Source: Oxyruncus cristatus (lineage: Eukaryota > Chordata > Aves > Passeriformes > Cotingidae). From it: DNA of 64,000 nt. Numbering within the stretch: position 1 is the stretch's first letter; the number at the start of each line of letters is the position of its first letter. Below are positions 1 through 13,553 of this stretch, one piece after another. The notes below the pieces were generated by a model. That model was not told the origin of the DNA and ran no database searches. It worked only from the letters and a program-made list of their open reading frames with translations. A program made the translations under genes and the position numbers. The stretch spans positions 965,103 to 1,029,102 of the forward strand of contig VXAY01002479.1 in the NCBI GenBank assembly GCA_013399855.1, read 5' to 3'.

Positions 1-3000
1 CAGCACCTCAACGTCCCTATGGGATTCCACCAGGGCAGCCCATTAAAAGCCAAGATCGAGCATTCCCAGTCACAACTTCCAAGTGCTGCAGCATTTGTGC
101 ATTAATTCCAGCTTACAGTGGTGGTCTGCATGGTCCCAAAGCAGAGCCTCACAACTGTACAACACCACCCTGAGGACATACAGACCTCCCCAAAACCATC
201 CTGCATCAGGGAATGGCTGTGTCTCTCAGCTGCTCAGAAAACCATTTACTTGACATTATGGCAACCGAAACAAAAGGCAGCAAAGTGCTCAGAAGCCCTT
301 GAGTATAAGCAGCTCCTCTACTCACACGAGTGAGGAGACAGCATTAAGAAGACTCTTTACAGTGCCAAACCACTGCACTCTGTCAATGATAATGCACAAC
401 CCTGTCACACAGACTGGGGGATGTGCTGCATAAACCCTCAGCAAGACCAGACACACAGTGAAATGCTTGGGCGGGGTGCATTTGCTGCCATACCCATGAC
501 CAGGAGGAAACATGCCATAAAAAACCAGCACTGGAGAAAAACCAGGATTACGGGACCCCATAAGAAACAAATTACAAAAACTCTAATAAATCTCACAGAT
601 CCTGGGAAGAGGAATTCTGTTTTAGAGTCACAACCACAGGGCACAGTCACCATTCTCACAAATAATAAACCATATGTTTACAATAATTTTTTCAGTAAGA
701 GAATAGCTATAATTTGGCTTTTTTATTTCATCTCCAGAAAAATCCTTAGATTAACAAAGACAAGGAAAGAATGGCCATAAAAAGAGAGAGGAAAAAGGCA
801 AGACTACTAGTATACATATTTAACAGCGAAAGGAGGAAGAGGAGGAGAAGGAAGAAGAATCCCCTCCCATTCCAGGGCTGTACAGCCAGCAGAGCTTTTA
901 GCTGCACAACTCACCCGGGGGGGCTCTGGGAGGCTGAAGCCCCCGGGCTGACTGCCAGGCATGTCTGCCCCACTTATCAGTGCAAATGCCAGACAGACCA
1001 TGGAACAGAGCTTCTCAGTTTTAACTGTTAATACATCAAGGTTTTATTTGGAAAGAAGCCAGAGACTTGAAATCTTAAATTATAACATGTTTTAAAAGCT
1101 TTTTCATACATAGAGAAGCAACACTTTAGAAGAGCTAGACAGAAACACAAGTAATTATGAAACAAGGTCACCAGTAGCTGTCAGGAAGATTTTAAGATGG
1201 TTCCCACTACAAGAATTTCCCAGGCAAGCAAGCTCTCTGGAAGAGGCAGTTCATAAGAGTTCATCCAAGGATGACCCATTTTTCTAGTCACAGCAGCAAC
1301 TGAACACAGAAGTGTAAAAGGAAAATAAATAAAAAAAGGCTACAGTCCCCTGTGCAAGAGACTCAAAGCTGGGAAGGAAAAGCCACATTGGATAGAAAAA
1401 GAAAGTCAATTTATGTAAACTGATGTCTGCATGCGGCTAACAAGTTCGAAAGAACATAAAACAAACAAACAAAAAGCAAGTGCCCTAGAGAACTTGACAG
1501 AAATCAGAGTGAGCACACAGCAGGCAGGCAAGCACTGATCAGAATTGCTGCTCCTCTTGCAAACCCATTCCATCTGCATTTACAGCTTTGTAGACTTAGG
1601 CCACTGAGGTAATGAACAGGCCTTAAACTCTCAGTTTTACAGTGACATTCAGTTTGTGTTGAATGATTTCTAAAGCACAAATAACATGTTCTGGATTTAA
1701 TATTTACATAAGTTATTCTGCTGTTTGTATAACATAAGCAGCTACCAGTGGTTTCCAGTGTGCTAATCATCCACCAAAACCAAGAAGTACATGAGGTAGA
1801 CAAATAAGCTGGGAAAAAAACCAAGGGTTGCCATAGTTTCAACTATTTTCCAAAACAAAGCACTCTCACTAGGCAGATTCCAATATATTAAAAGCACAGA
1901 GGCCTAATCTCTTAAAAGCAGGTTGCACAGAGGGCAAAATAAGCACTGCAGGATGAGGGAGGAGTCCCATGTTTCATGATAGAGCAAATCCAAAATTATC
2001 AAACACCAAACATGTCCTCTTGATATACATAAACATTACAACTTCTCTACCATTCCTTTTTTTCTCCTAAAAGAACAAGCTGACTTTGTGCTAAGCCTGC
2101 ACTAAATTTTATTTACTGCTAGATGCTGTAATTGTACTGTCATCGCTGAAGAACTATCTGCTCTTTACTTGTGGACTAACAGGATTTTCTGACCTCTTAT
2201 GTCAGCTTACTCACAAAGTTCTGCATGATGTTCAAACATGTGGGATGATCTGATTTCCCATGTGAAGGACTAGAACCACCTGTAATAGGGGAACCCACAG
2301 AAGATGTTTTACTTGTAGATCAGAGAAGCTTTAAGGTGTCAGCTGAAAACTGCAGCAAATTTGAATTCTGGAGTCAGAGAAAGTACAGAAAAGGGGGCAG
2401 GTGGGAGAACAATCCCAACAGTAACAGGAATGCTACATCACCTGAGGTAGCACCAGGCCACATGTCATTTATAAACAAAATACAGGCTCACAACATCCAA
2501 GAGGGATGAAAATTAATTTGCAAAAGTGGTTGCAAACCTTTCTGGCACTTGCTCTGCGGAAACCTTTCTCACTCACCAGGATGTCTCAGGCTGGCCCTTA
2601 AATTTCATCCTCAGCTTAAGGACCTGTTTCCTTATTCTGTCCTCTAGCACCCATATCACAGATAAAACAAAATAAACAAAGACAACCTCCAAATTCTATC
2701 TGGGAAACAGAGATTTAAGGAAATACATAATTCTCTGCCCAGAAATGCAAGTCCTTCCAGAGGGTTAAGACTTGATAGCTACATACAAAACCACAGATAC
2801 AACTGAATGCATGAAAGCCTGTAGGTGAATTCAAAGGCATTGCTAAAGCCACTATGCAGTAAATTCTAAAAGGTGCCTTTTAGAGCACCTCCAAGTTACT
2901 AGAGATGAACACTAGGGAAAACCATGGAGAATGGGTAGTTTAAATCCGCTACCATTCTGTTTATTTTCTGTTATCTTTATTAAGAATAAGAAAAAAGCCT

Positions 3001-5698
3001 TGCCAAGTTGCAGCCTTAATTTTTTAATGAATCCAAGCAAGAACTGTACATGTAGCACAGCCATATGCACAATTACAGAAAGGTCAAGGGGGAGGACAGT
3101 GCCACTGACCTCGTGAATGGAAGAACAGAAAAAAATCACACTAGAGTATGCTCTTAAAATATTTGGCATTTTTGAGGAAAGAGCAGCACAATAGGTACAG
3201 TCTCCTCAAGATTTTCAACAGTTTAGAAAAGAGTGTGAATATTAATAGACCGTGAAGCTGAGCTATTAATAGTTTAGGCCTCTGGGGTGAGCATAAAAGA
3301 GACTTGAGCAATACACAGCACGTTAAGCCAGCTTACTAACAGTAACACTGCCGCACAGTACATATCCACACTATTGAACAGCTGCTTCTTCTTCTACAAC
3401 CTTGTTTTGGGGATATCAGGCAAGGCAGAAATACTCAAATCAGCCTCTTCTTATGATTTGTTACCAAAAAAAAAAGCAGGTTAAAAAACGTACTGTATGT
3501 TTTGCAGAAACAGGTAATTAAAGATGTGGCCAGTGTGTAAGGCCATTTCATCCAGTTAACGTTTTAGCCCTTCCCGATTCCTGCATCCTCCACTGTCAGA
3601 GTTTAACATTCCCTCAGTGCATCTTGTTTTGTACAGACACCACTTCAAGTTTTGATAACACCTTCTACACATTCTCAAAACACATCAAAACCAGCCTCAT
3701 GCATTCATTTTCCCGGTCTTCCTTTCATGTGGGCATTTTCCTTGTGACAAAATAAGGATGACAACCAGACTTTATCAAACTGACACTGATCTCTAGTTAA
3801 TATATTGAGGCATTCAGGAAACATGAATTCATTGTAAAGTGACACACAGAGGATAGAAACCAGTGCTAACTTTGCATACACAACAACGGGTCTCTGAACC
3901 AATCTCCTCTCCTCTATAAAGAGGTCATGGAACTCCAATATAAAGTTTTGGTTCTGCAAAAACTTTCTCAGGTGCCAGTAGTGGTTAAAAAACACCCACC
4001 AAACTGTTATAGCAGTACCTGGATGTAGCTGTTACAGGCTACGGACATTAAATAGGACCAATTTTATTAATAGACATCTTTGCACTGTATTATGCAAACA
4101 TATGAAGAAGTAATCCTTCAATGTTTGCACAATAACGTAGTAAATATCATGTAACAGAAATGTCAAGACTTCTCAGTCCTATACCTATATTTAAGGAACA
4201 TAATATACTTCATCTAATGCCCAAAATGGTAACTAAATGGGTGAAATTAAGCAACCAGTACATGTCAGGAAGAATCCACCCAGTCAGTCTACAAGGGCTA
4301 AAACACATCCATCTGCCCATGGGTTAACATCTCCCATAAAACAATCACTCCACCTCCAATCTGCCAGTCCTATTCCTCAAGGGAAACCTACAAAACATCT
4401 TTCAAAATAAGCCTGGGAACTAAAATTCATAACTCCACTGGGTTCTGAAAAAAACATGGGCTCAATAGAGATACTGGATTCCTGGCACGCTATAGTGTTA
4501 CCTCACACTAACCCCTTCACGTGCCACAACATATAATCTACCCGGCTCTCTCTTTCCCCTAGGAGATAACCTTATCATCTCCTCCTTTCCTTTCTACCTC
4601 CCTTGTAAGGAAACAATAATTTCTTTGGGCTTGAACACGGGCAAAGTAATGACATTTTGTGTAGCTACAACACCTTTTGTTTAAATGGTCAGGCCACATA
4701 CTGCACTCTTTTTTTTTTTTTCTTACCTCTCCCATCTCAATAGAAAAAGAAATTCAGTCTGACCCTTGGTTATGCTGGATGGGATACCATAAACAAAGAG
4801 ATGTGAGAATGTAAGAGGGCATAAACCACAGAGTGAAAAATGAGAAGGTGCTGCAGGATGAAAAATTTCAGAGGGAAAAGGCTAAAGAGCAAACAAACCA
4901 CTTTTACCTGGATTTCTCCAAGACAAGTAGAGACAGTTGGATATGATAATACTGCAATTTGGAAGGAAAAGCCCAAATAAAACTGCAGGTGAACACAAGC
5001 AAGATGGGATCTGTAGAATCATCAAACAAGCAGTAACAGTCCCCCTCGCCTTGTGCCTGGGAGCTTGGCTGATCCCTTGTGAACAAATCCTTGCTACCCC
5101 ATTCAGGAGATAAACTGTTTCCTGAACCTATTTTATTAAAACAGGTAATAAAAAGTAGCCTATCTCTGTGGAACAGTCTTGGGGGTATTACCTATACAAC
5201 TGCTTGCCCTCACAGAATTGTTCATATACTACACTCACAAGTATTAACAACACTTCTTTTCAGAAATGGTCTAAAAGATAACTACTTCACTAAACTCTAA
5301 ACAAACCTAAAATCTAGTTTTAAAGTCCATGGCTTCTATTTTAGATCTGAGAGAGGGCTTGCGTATCCAAACACCTGGTTTTCTATATTATACCAATCAG
5401 TCTAATAAAATTATTACAACTGCCCATAAATCTTGCCCTTTCGAGACAATGTTAAAAATAGCAGAATCTGAAAAAGAAAACAGAACACATCCCTGTGCAC
5501 TGTATGAATAACTGTGTTTTGTTTTACCAACTCCAAAAGAAAACATGATGAAGTTCGGCCCTAGAGAAATTTTTAATATTAAAAGTAAGAGCACACACCA
5601 TCAAGAGGATCCTTCAAAATGGAAGTCAACTCAATTTTCTGGCACTCATAACTCAAGTATATGAACTGGAGCACAAACTGCTTTTAAAGCACACTGGG

Positions 5699-5731
5699 AA
5701 AACAAACAAACAAACAAACAAACAAACAAAA
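5699..5731. repeat. (AAAC)n microsatellite
   Basis: About eight uninterrupted AAAC units lie inside TRUB1 intron 3. Shorter AAAC runs occur near 1457 and 7597. This is a simple sequence repeat with no implied function. Confidence 0.9.
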
Positions 5732-5804
5732 ACCAGAAAAAACAACCCAACACAGTGAGGCTCTTTAAAAAGAAAATTAGGATTTCTAAAGAAATAGCAC
5801 TTAC

Positions 5805-5892
5805 ACCATCATGGTGTGCATGTCAATGTGCAAACACACTAACGCTGGCAGGAGAATAGAGGTCTCGGAGATGCCGAGTTCTTACAAGCCTC
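5805..5892 (-). other. candidate cassette (poison) exon in TRUB1 intron 3
   Basis: On the minus strand a pyrimidine-rich tract ends in TTTTCAG at 5893-5899. After 88 bases there is a good donor, GT followed by GTAAGT, with the exon end at 5805. The block is richer in GC and CpG than the surrounding intron. If spliced after TRUB1 exon 3 (phase 0), it reads 17 codons and then meets TAG at 5841-5839. Its length, 88, is also not a multiple of three. Inclusion would therefore truncate the protein and should trigger nonsense-mediated decay. This is inferred from splice-site appearance only. It could equally be a conserved non-coding element or chance. Confidence 0.3.
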
Positions 5893-8800
5893 CTGAAAAC
5901 AGACAGATAGAGGGGATAAATCTGCTGCAGCTTCCGCTAAGAAGGGTCCAGAGGGAGCCCCACTGAACTACTGGATACCAGAAAGTCCACATGGGGCTTT
6001 GGTGCCCAATGAGCTGTAAACAAACAAAGGCACAAGTAAAGGCTTCATTAGTTTTGCTCCTTACAGAACCACTAGATGTGCTTTTTAATGCGTTATTAAT
6101 TCATTGAACTCGTTGCCAAAAGATGGAAGCTAAGGACTTAATTAAAAAAAAAATTAATTCATGGCGAAAGCTTGCGAGCTTTATGTTTGAGAAGTTAAGG
6201 GATACAAATTAAAGCCTAATTTTTAGGACACTAAGATAATCACGGGAGTTAAAGAAACAACATTCTTCATGGACACCTTGTTGGCATCTGATGCCATCCC
6301 TCTAGAGAAACAATTTCTGAAATCTAAGCCCTGAATCCCACTGCAAAAAGTAACTTACACGTCTCAGAAATTCTGTTAGGGTGATTTGAACCAACTGCTG
6401 CTCAGACAAGTCCTTTCTCATACAAGTGTGACTGGCAAGATTTGAGACCAAATCACTGTACTAGCACCCATTTTCTATCCAGGATTCATAAGAACTCAAA
6501 TTTTAACAATTATAATAAATGAAAATTTTCACATATCGGGTCGCTGATGCCTCTTCATTCTGCCTATAATCTCTTTTTCTCCTTCTAGGCTTTATGAACA
6601 CTCGGAGTTTGGGATTTACTCTAGCCAGTGGTTTGGGGTTTTTTGGATAGTTCCATTCTGAAAAAGCCACATTTTTAAATACACTATTTTCTATTTTAAC
6701 TAGTCATTGTCCAAGCTTGAGCAACCAGTGCAAAGTACTCAGGCAACTTCCCTCACATCACTTGAGCACTTGGGCATTCAGATTGTATGTCGACCATAAC
6801 TAGAAGTTGCATGCTCAGATAAAACCAATACAGCCACGTTTTCTGCTCATTGAGAGGCAGTGATTTCAAGAACAGTTTGATGGATGGCCAAGTTCTGGCT
6901 TTGTTCATATTAGTATGACTAAAATTCTCTTAGCGTGAACCCAGGTGTTACCTCACTGAAAAAAAAAATGCAAATTAAGCACAGAACTTGAGTCTGAAAG
7001 TTTCAATTCTCCTGCTTTATCTCATCTAAAAATAAAGGCTGTACATTTTGGGAGACATCTCCTCCCTATGGAAAGTACTAGATTAATGCAGAATATCATT
7101 GCTTAATGCTCTTCCTTTTTTTTCTTCTCTGATGACTACCTGATCATTTCTCTCATTGTTTCTATGTAGCAGCACATTCTGGTGGAGAGGTTTTAAAACA
7201 AGGACTACCACTCTGGAAACTGTGCTGAAGGCATCATTTTTGAACCTATTCTCCCCCCACCAACACACACTTCCAAATTGTGGTTGAGACAGACTAGTCA
7301 TCCATAAGACTGAGTTGTTCAGAAACATTTTACCATAGCAAAAATTGGTCCACCCCCATCGTACTTCGTTTACTGGTGAAGCAGGAAATATTTTCTCACT
7401 CTACTGTCCTTATTTTGCCAACATGATAAAAAAAAAAAATTCTCTCAAAATACTGCAGTGCAAAAAGTCCAAGCAAGACTAAGTCTAAGTCCCAGCAAAC
7501 AAGAAAAAAAACATGTATTAAATGCTCAGTATTTAAATTCGAGATCAAAGAGCATTCAGCTTCTCCCTCTCACTTGGAACATTTGAAACAAAATAAAGCA
7601 AGCAAACAAACAAAGCCAGATTGTACATACATTTATTTCTGGATAAATATTAAGAATTCAATGAGAGATCTGGAACACTAAGCAGGTATTGCCCTTGGCT
7701 GCACATTTCTATTTGGTTTGAGTTGATTCATAAGGAGTTCAAACCAATGAAGAACTCAGCTTACACTGGAAAAGTAACGCTCCTTGTAGAATGGTATGAG
7801 TTGCACATCAAGTGATGATGCTCAGAGCTGCCACACAGAGTCAGGAAAGTTTCACACAACGTTTGGGAAAAAAAGCAGAAATAGTCCAATCTCTGGCAGA
7901 GTCACCATATGGAGTTTACTGCAGTAACATACGTTTTAGCCACTCAGCATAACTCTGCTGCCAACAATGATAGACTGAATTGTTTCTTTATAAGATACAT
8001 TCCTATAAGCAAACCGTAAATCCTGTCCAGAGAGGGTCAGACAGTTCATCAGAACTTTATAATAATAAAAGGAACAAAAGAAAAACATCACATTTCAATT
8101 AGCACTTTAGCATACAAAATGGTAAGAAAAAAAAAGAAATAAGATTAAACTCCAAGCACATGGAACAGGATGCAAAAAGATACTCAAACCTATTAAGACA
8201 GTCATGGATTTATCTCTTGATACATGAGATGTTGTTGTCAGTGTGGTCAAAAAAAACAAACAGGCAGACATCTACAGGAGATCCTTCAATTTCCTTAAGC
8301 CTCCCCGTTTATTGCATGTCTAATTTATTGAAGCATAAATAGAAAATAGGAAGGCAGAGACAGGAAAAGCTCCAAATAAATGCCCTTCACTCTGTGCCAC
8401 CTGGCACAGATGTCAGCTACCCCAGAGTCTGTGCCACATCAGAACACACCAACAACTGCAGTGGAAGAGCTGCTGATCTCTGTAAGGATGTGCCTTTGCC
8501 TCACTGAATGAAGTGCCCACAGCCCACGCCAACCCAAGGCCAGGTGAGGCCTGATGGATCTGGCTGGTGTGGCTCACGGGACTGCCCCACCTGCCCATTT
8601 TCCCTTTCCTTCCCCTCATTAGCAGCTCTAAACCACTTTGAGCAATCTGAGGACAAGGTCTGGCTGCATAACACTGCTACTTGCTACAGGACTTTATAGT
8701 GAAGTCATCAAGGAACACTGTGCATAATTCTGCCATCACAGCTGCTTCCACTGTGAACTCCAGCTTAAGAGACATTCAATTGCTTTATGTGCTTTTGAGT

Positions 8801-10147
8801 CATCATTTTTCACACAATTAGCTATGATGACTTAATTTAGTTGAAGTAACTCTATGACTTCTTTTACTTTAAAGTTCTTTGAAAGGAACTGTCAGGTGGT
8901 AACTGCTTACGTTTCCACTGTAAATCCAGCTGCTTCCTGCATGTTTCAAAACACAGATGCTTCTGAAAACTGGTCACATAAACAAAATCCAAAACTGTTA
9001 CAGTCAGTGCAGAGACTGATAACTGACAACAGTGAGTTTTGGATCAGACTCTAGAGCTATGTCCTTTTATCCTGTTGTATTCTCTTTTATCAAATGATTT
9101 GCCTTTGAGTTGAACTGAAGATTGTCAATAAAATTCTACCTTTAAGCTATCAGTTCAGCAGCTGTAAAGGGCTTAAGTGTTCAGACCAGAAGGGAATGGG
9201 AAAAATGGCAGAATAAAATGTATTATAAAGGCTGCCAATTTACTAAGCCCACTATTGACTTGCTCTGAGAATAAGATGAAATTTGGAAGGCTTAATAGAT
9301 TTCTGCGCTTGTCATTCTTACCTAGACTTGTCATGTAAAAACAATGGCTAAAGCCACAGAATTTGACTTGTGAGTAAGGAATCAACACTGGTAGATTACT
9401 CTTGGGAGTACCTGCACTTTTTTGTGTATGTGACACCTATTATCTGGAGTGCACTCACCAAAGGCACAGTACAACTAATCAAAACCAGCACTGAACAAGA
9501 TTTCTATCTGTCAAGGCTCTGGTCTGGATTATCTCATGCAGCCACAGGGTTTTGCTGCCTTTGTCTTCTCACATGTGCCTATTGATGTGTTTGTGGACCA
9601 CCCGTCTGCAGCAGCTGCAACGTGCAACGACAGCTACCATCACAAATGCAAAGCACTCTTAATTCCAAACGGTGCCTCTTAAGGCCTCATGGCATTTAAG
9701 AAGAGAGAAAAGAAACAAAGACCATCTGTTACTGCAAGCTAAATAACAATTAAGTTATCTACACATAACGAAAATTACCAAAAATACACAACTACATCCC
9801 AAAAACATCATTTTCAGTGCCTTCTTCATTACAGTTTTTCTCTCTCTTTTTTTTTTTTTTTAAATACACTAAATAGTATAGAAATCTTCCTGCAAAATAG
9901 GAATTTGGTATTTACTAACAGTTTGTGGAAAACCAAGACAATCAAAGCTTTTTAAATAACCAATCTGGACATAAAAGTCTTGGTATCGAATTTCTGACTA
10001 AATGCAAAAAGGAACCGAAGTACACATTTAAACTAAGCATGCAGGATGGCTGACATATTTGTATGTTGATTCAGCTCTTCACTGGAAGAAAAAAGAAAAC
10101 TAACAAACAAAAAACCCCACTAATACAAGTCATTCAGCATTCCTTAC

Positions 10148-10203
10148 CTTGGAACCCGCCAGCATAGTTCTCAGCATTTTTGTTCCTTTTCCAATACCGA
10201 CCA
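10148..10203 (-). CDS. TRUB1: TRUB1 coding exon 3
   Basis: This 56-bp exon lies between TTTGCAG and AAG|GTAAGG. The first two bases complete the Val codon begun in exon 2, and 18 codons follow, ending in phase 0. It encodes VVGIGKGTKMLRTMLAGSK, which matches the human TRUB1 segment VVGIGSGTKMLTSMLSGSK closely. This part of a TruB fold follows the catalytic loop and leads into the KRYTA strand, which must lie in the next exon. That exon was not found in this window. Confidence 0.93.
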
Positions 10204-13200
10204 CTGCAAAGACAGAAGAAGAAATACCACTTGAACTCCAGCCCTGCAGTTCCCTTACTCAACACCATTCACAACTAAATGTTATGCTGGTCAGAACCAC
10301 AGCCTTTCATGCTCTGTTAGCATATGATGAGAGTCAACACTTTTGACAACTTGGGACTAGAGAAAGGAAAAAAAGTCTAAAGCAGGAGATAACCTTCATC
10401 TATTGTTAAAATACTTTAATTCAATCCCTAGATTTATTTATCCTCTAAACACCAAAGAAATGAATAGTGCAATTAACACTCTCTGGTTTGATGAAGGCTA
10501 TGGCTCACTAATAATGAATGTAGCCTTCACTGTTAGCAAATAGCCCTTTTAAAGGTTGATAGTGACCAAGAGTAATACAGCCAAGACAGCATAATGAAAT
10601 TGTTTATCAGGCTTACAGCAAGAAAATAATCAAAAGGTCCAATTGCCTCAGTCAAAAAATCTTTTATAATCAAACCTTCCTATTACTGTGCATGTACAGA
10701 CTACTGCCATTTCAATCTTACACCGCTATTCTAAAAAACAGCAGTCAGCTTTTCATAAATGAAAGGGACAGAAAGAGAGCTCTGGTTTGTATTTCACTTT
10801 AAAGCTTTTTACAAGGTGCTTTTGTTTAAAATGTTCTCCTATTGATTTTTTCCACATACAGCAATACAAAGAAAATTTTAGAAGGAAATTAATTTTGTAT
10901 ACAACTCTTGGAATAGGTAGCAGCTTATGCACTTAATTTTAATAAAACTACAGGAGTTAAGGGAGCTTTATGGAAATTACCTTTGTGTTAGCCAGGGGCC
11001 AGGATCAAAAACATCAAACTGACAATTAACTTTTTTTTTTTTTTTTAAAAAAAAGCCCAAATATTTTACCTATGCTCTAATGCTTCTCCATCTTTACACT
11101 CTGAAACTCATTAGATTCTTTCTATTCTCAATTATTTCTCCTCTTATTCCTGAGGGGTTTTTAGTCACACATGCCCTTGTGCTTCTTTGTACATTCAGTT
11201 CAGCCCATTCCTGTCATTTGCCAGATAGGAAAGAGCTGCAAGAAGGCTGAGAAAGGGAGATAAGCACACAGATAAAACTTTATAACCAAGCACTTCTCTT
11301 GCAACACAATGACATCACTGACACTTCAACAGCTGAGCTGAAGTTTGCTGAAGAGCGTCAAGACATTCAATAGAATAATTTTAAAGAGACATTGAACGCT
11401 TTTGTGAACAAGACACACTTTTTCTCAGTAATTACCAGCACATGTATTATTAAATGGTGACATAAACTAAACTTGCCAGAACGTAAACTTACAAAATGTA
11501 AACTTACATTGAACGTAACAATGTTTAACTGAATTTCTATTTTTATTTTTTATACTCTCATTTTTTCTTCTCCTGTGGAAGCATAATTCACTACTGCCAT
11601 ACAAAAACAAGTCAAGTGCAGTTCCCATTGTACAACAGCAAACACCAAACTGGAAGCACTGCCCTAGAATGAGATATTCACTAAGGCCTGACCTTGGCTT
11701 TCTCTCATGTCATAGGTCACTGTCAAAGGTGCCAAGGTCCTTCCTCATCTACATTTGCTGTCAGTAAGAAAAGAAATAAAAAAGTATACTTCTGATGAAA
11801 ATCACTGCTCCGTTATTGGAGTACACTTGGCACAACAAGCAAGTATCAACTAATTCCCATGAACACAGTTATAGACAGGCAGTACATAAGATGTGGGAAA
11901 CAGCAGTACAGATTAAGAAAAGTTTCAGAAAATAAATACTTTTATTATGCTACCGTCTGCGAGGAAAGCAAGCTTTCTGCTCCACCAGCCCACCCTGAAA
12001 AGCAGCACAAATACTCTCAATAACTTATTTCTGTTATATCCTTCCCTCTCTCCTCATTACCTTACCACAAGAAATCTGGGCACATTCCCTTTCCCACTCC
12101 TTTTCAGTTTTGTCCTTTCCAATCTAGCTACCATTGATTTTTTCCCTGTATGTTTTGTATGGCAGATCCTATGCCTTTTTTCAATCGATCTGTAGCATAT
12201 TAAGGTGATGCCTCCTCTTGTCTTTACCAAGCACATCAAGCCCAAGTCCTTTTTGTCATGCCACAGAAGTAGGCTTTGGAGACTACTGGGTATCACAGAA
12301 CAGTAGGAGAAGCAATTAAGAAGCACAAGTGATTTTTCTTTTCCTATGGATCAATGCTGTTGACTTTGCACAATGAGAAGTAGCATGTTCAAAGGGAACA
12401 TCTGTGCAAAAGGAAAATGTCTGCTTCAGCAATACACACAGAATTCTCCTGTGAGTGGCCACACAGTGGAAGGAATTGGAACAAAACAAGCTAGTGCTGA
12501 TTTCTAGCCCAACAAGAATTAGATTTTGCAGTATTCACAACTGACAGAGACAATTACCAGCCTACAGACCTCTACCAGCAACAGTCACAGCAACCAACCT
12601 CTCCCTGAAACTGAATTCTTTTTGGGAGAAATCATACATCAAAACTCAGTGCTTTTACTTTCAGTGTATGCTCAGAGCTGTACCTGTTGATTTTCAATAG
12701 CAAAAAGGTATTGCCGTTATTTCTTCAAGCCAAGTAGAGCTACAAGGATATGATTTAAGCAAGCTGTAGTTACTTATCAATAAAACCACTGGTGACAAAG
12801 TATGATGTGGGAATTATCACACCCACAGATGAGTTTTTAAACACCAGCAATTGACACATCCTGTTCTTTAATAAAACAAAGGAATGTAATAAATGGATTG
12901 CTAACAAAATTAAAAGACAAAATATCTTTGGTGACTCTTCTTTATGAAGCAAGACAGGACAGGAAGAGAAAACTGCTTCTGTGCTGAGCCTCAAGGAAAG
13001 CAGCAGCTGAACTGCTCTTATACATCTTTCATTTGGCAAGTCTTACAGCCCTAAAGGCTCCCTCAAAATCCCAGGAAAGCATTACTTCGAGACAAAATAC
13101 TTCAACAAATTATGTTGACTATAAATCCCCAGCTTAAGTTTAAAAAGCCATCAATTTCTGAGGTAATTTACAATTCATTACACAAGAGCCTATACTTTCT

Positions 13201-13460
13201 TGTAATAACCCATAAGTTATCCCAGGATTTGGGAGGGGGAGGCAGGAAGTGAGAATACAGCCTTCTTTAAGAACCATGTTACATGCATGTAAAAGTGTAT
13301 GCAGAGGAAATTTAACCCAGACCACTCTTCCACAGTAAGCTGTCCTTTCCCCCAAACCTGCCACATGTATCCCAAAATGTTCCTCCACCTCCAATTTCAA
13401 TAGGCGTGAAAATGTTTCCTGAAATCATCTTTTGATGACTGTAATTATGTTTTTCATTAC
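10204..13460 (-). other. TRUB1: TRUB1 intron 2
   Basis: This 3.26-kb AT-rich intron runs from a GTAATG donor to a TTTGCAG acceptor. It contains a T-run followed by an A-run at 11031-11054 and a short duplicated motif (GTAAACTTACA) near 11482-11508. No gene or recognisable mobile element was seen. Confidence 0.85.
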
Positions 13461-13553
13461 CCAGAACTCCTGCTGCTGCACTGTCCAAAGTTCCTCCATG
13501 TCCAATTTTCAAAACCTGACTTCTTTTCTTCCCATTTGTTTGCACACCAGCTT
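13461..13553 (-). CDS. TRUB1: TRUB1 coding exon 2 (TruB active site)
   Basis: This 93-bp exon follows TTCTATTTGCAG and ends at CTGG|GTAATG. It encodes residues of about 49-80 of the predicted protein. These include GHGGTLDSAAAGVL, the hallmark TruB motif II. The aspartate of GGTLDS (about residue 72 here) is the catalytic nucleophile known throughout the pseudouridine synthase superfamily. The upstream part, with VQTNGKKRSQ, is basic and differs from mammals, while the motif is nearly identical. Both junctions keep the frame with exons 1 and 3. Confidence 0.95.

Larger units (their letters stand above)
1..10147 (-). other. TRUB1: TRUB1 intron 3 (partial, runs off the left edge)
   Basis: This is AT-rich DNA downstream of the third TRUB1 coding exon. 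I looked on the minus strand for the next TRUB1 segments (the part beginning RYTAIGELGK, the PPLYSAL region, the GGFYIRS region and the C-terminal half) and found none, so the intron probably extends past the window. It holds simple repeats, T-runs at 4709-4721 and 9847-9861, and one compact segment near 5800-6020 that looks exon-like. No other gene is supported. The reading frames here are short and resemble no family I know. Confidence 0.6.
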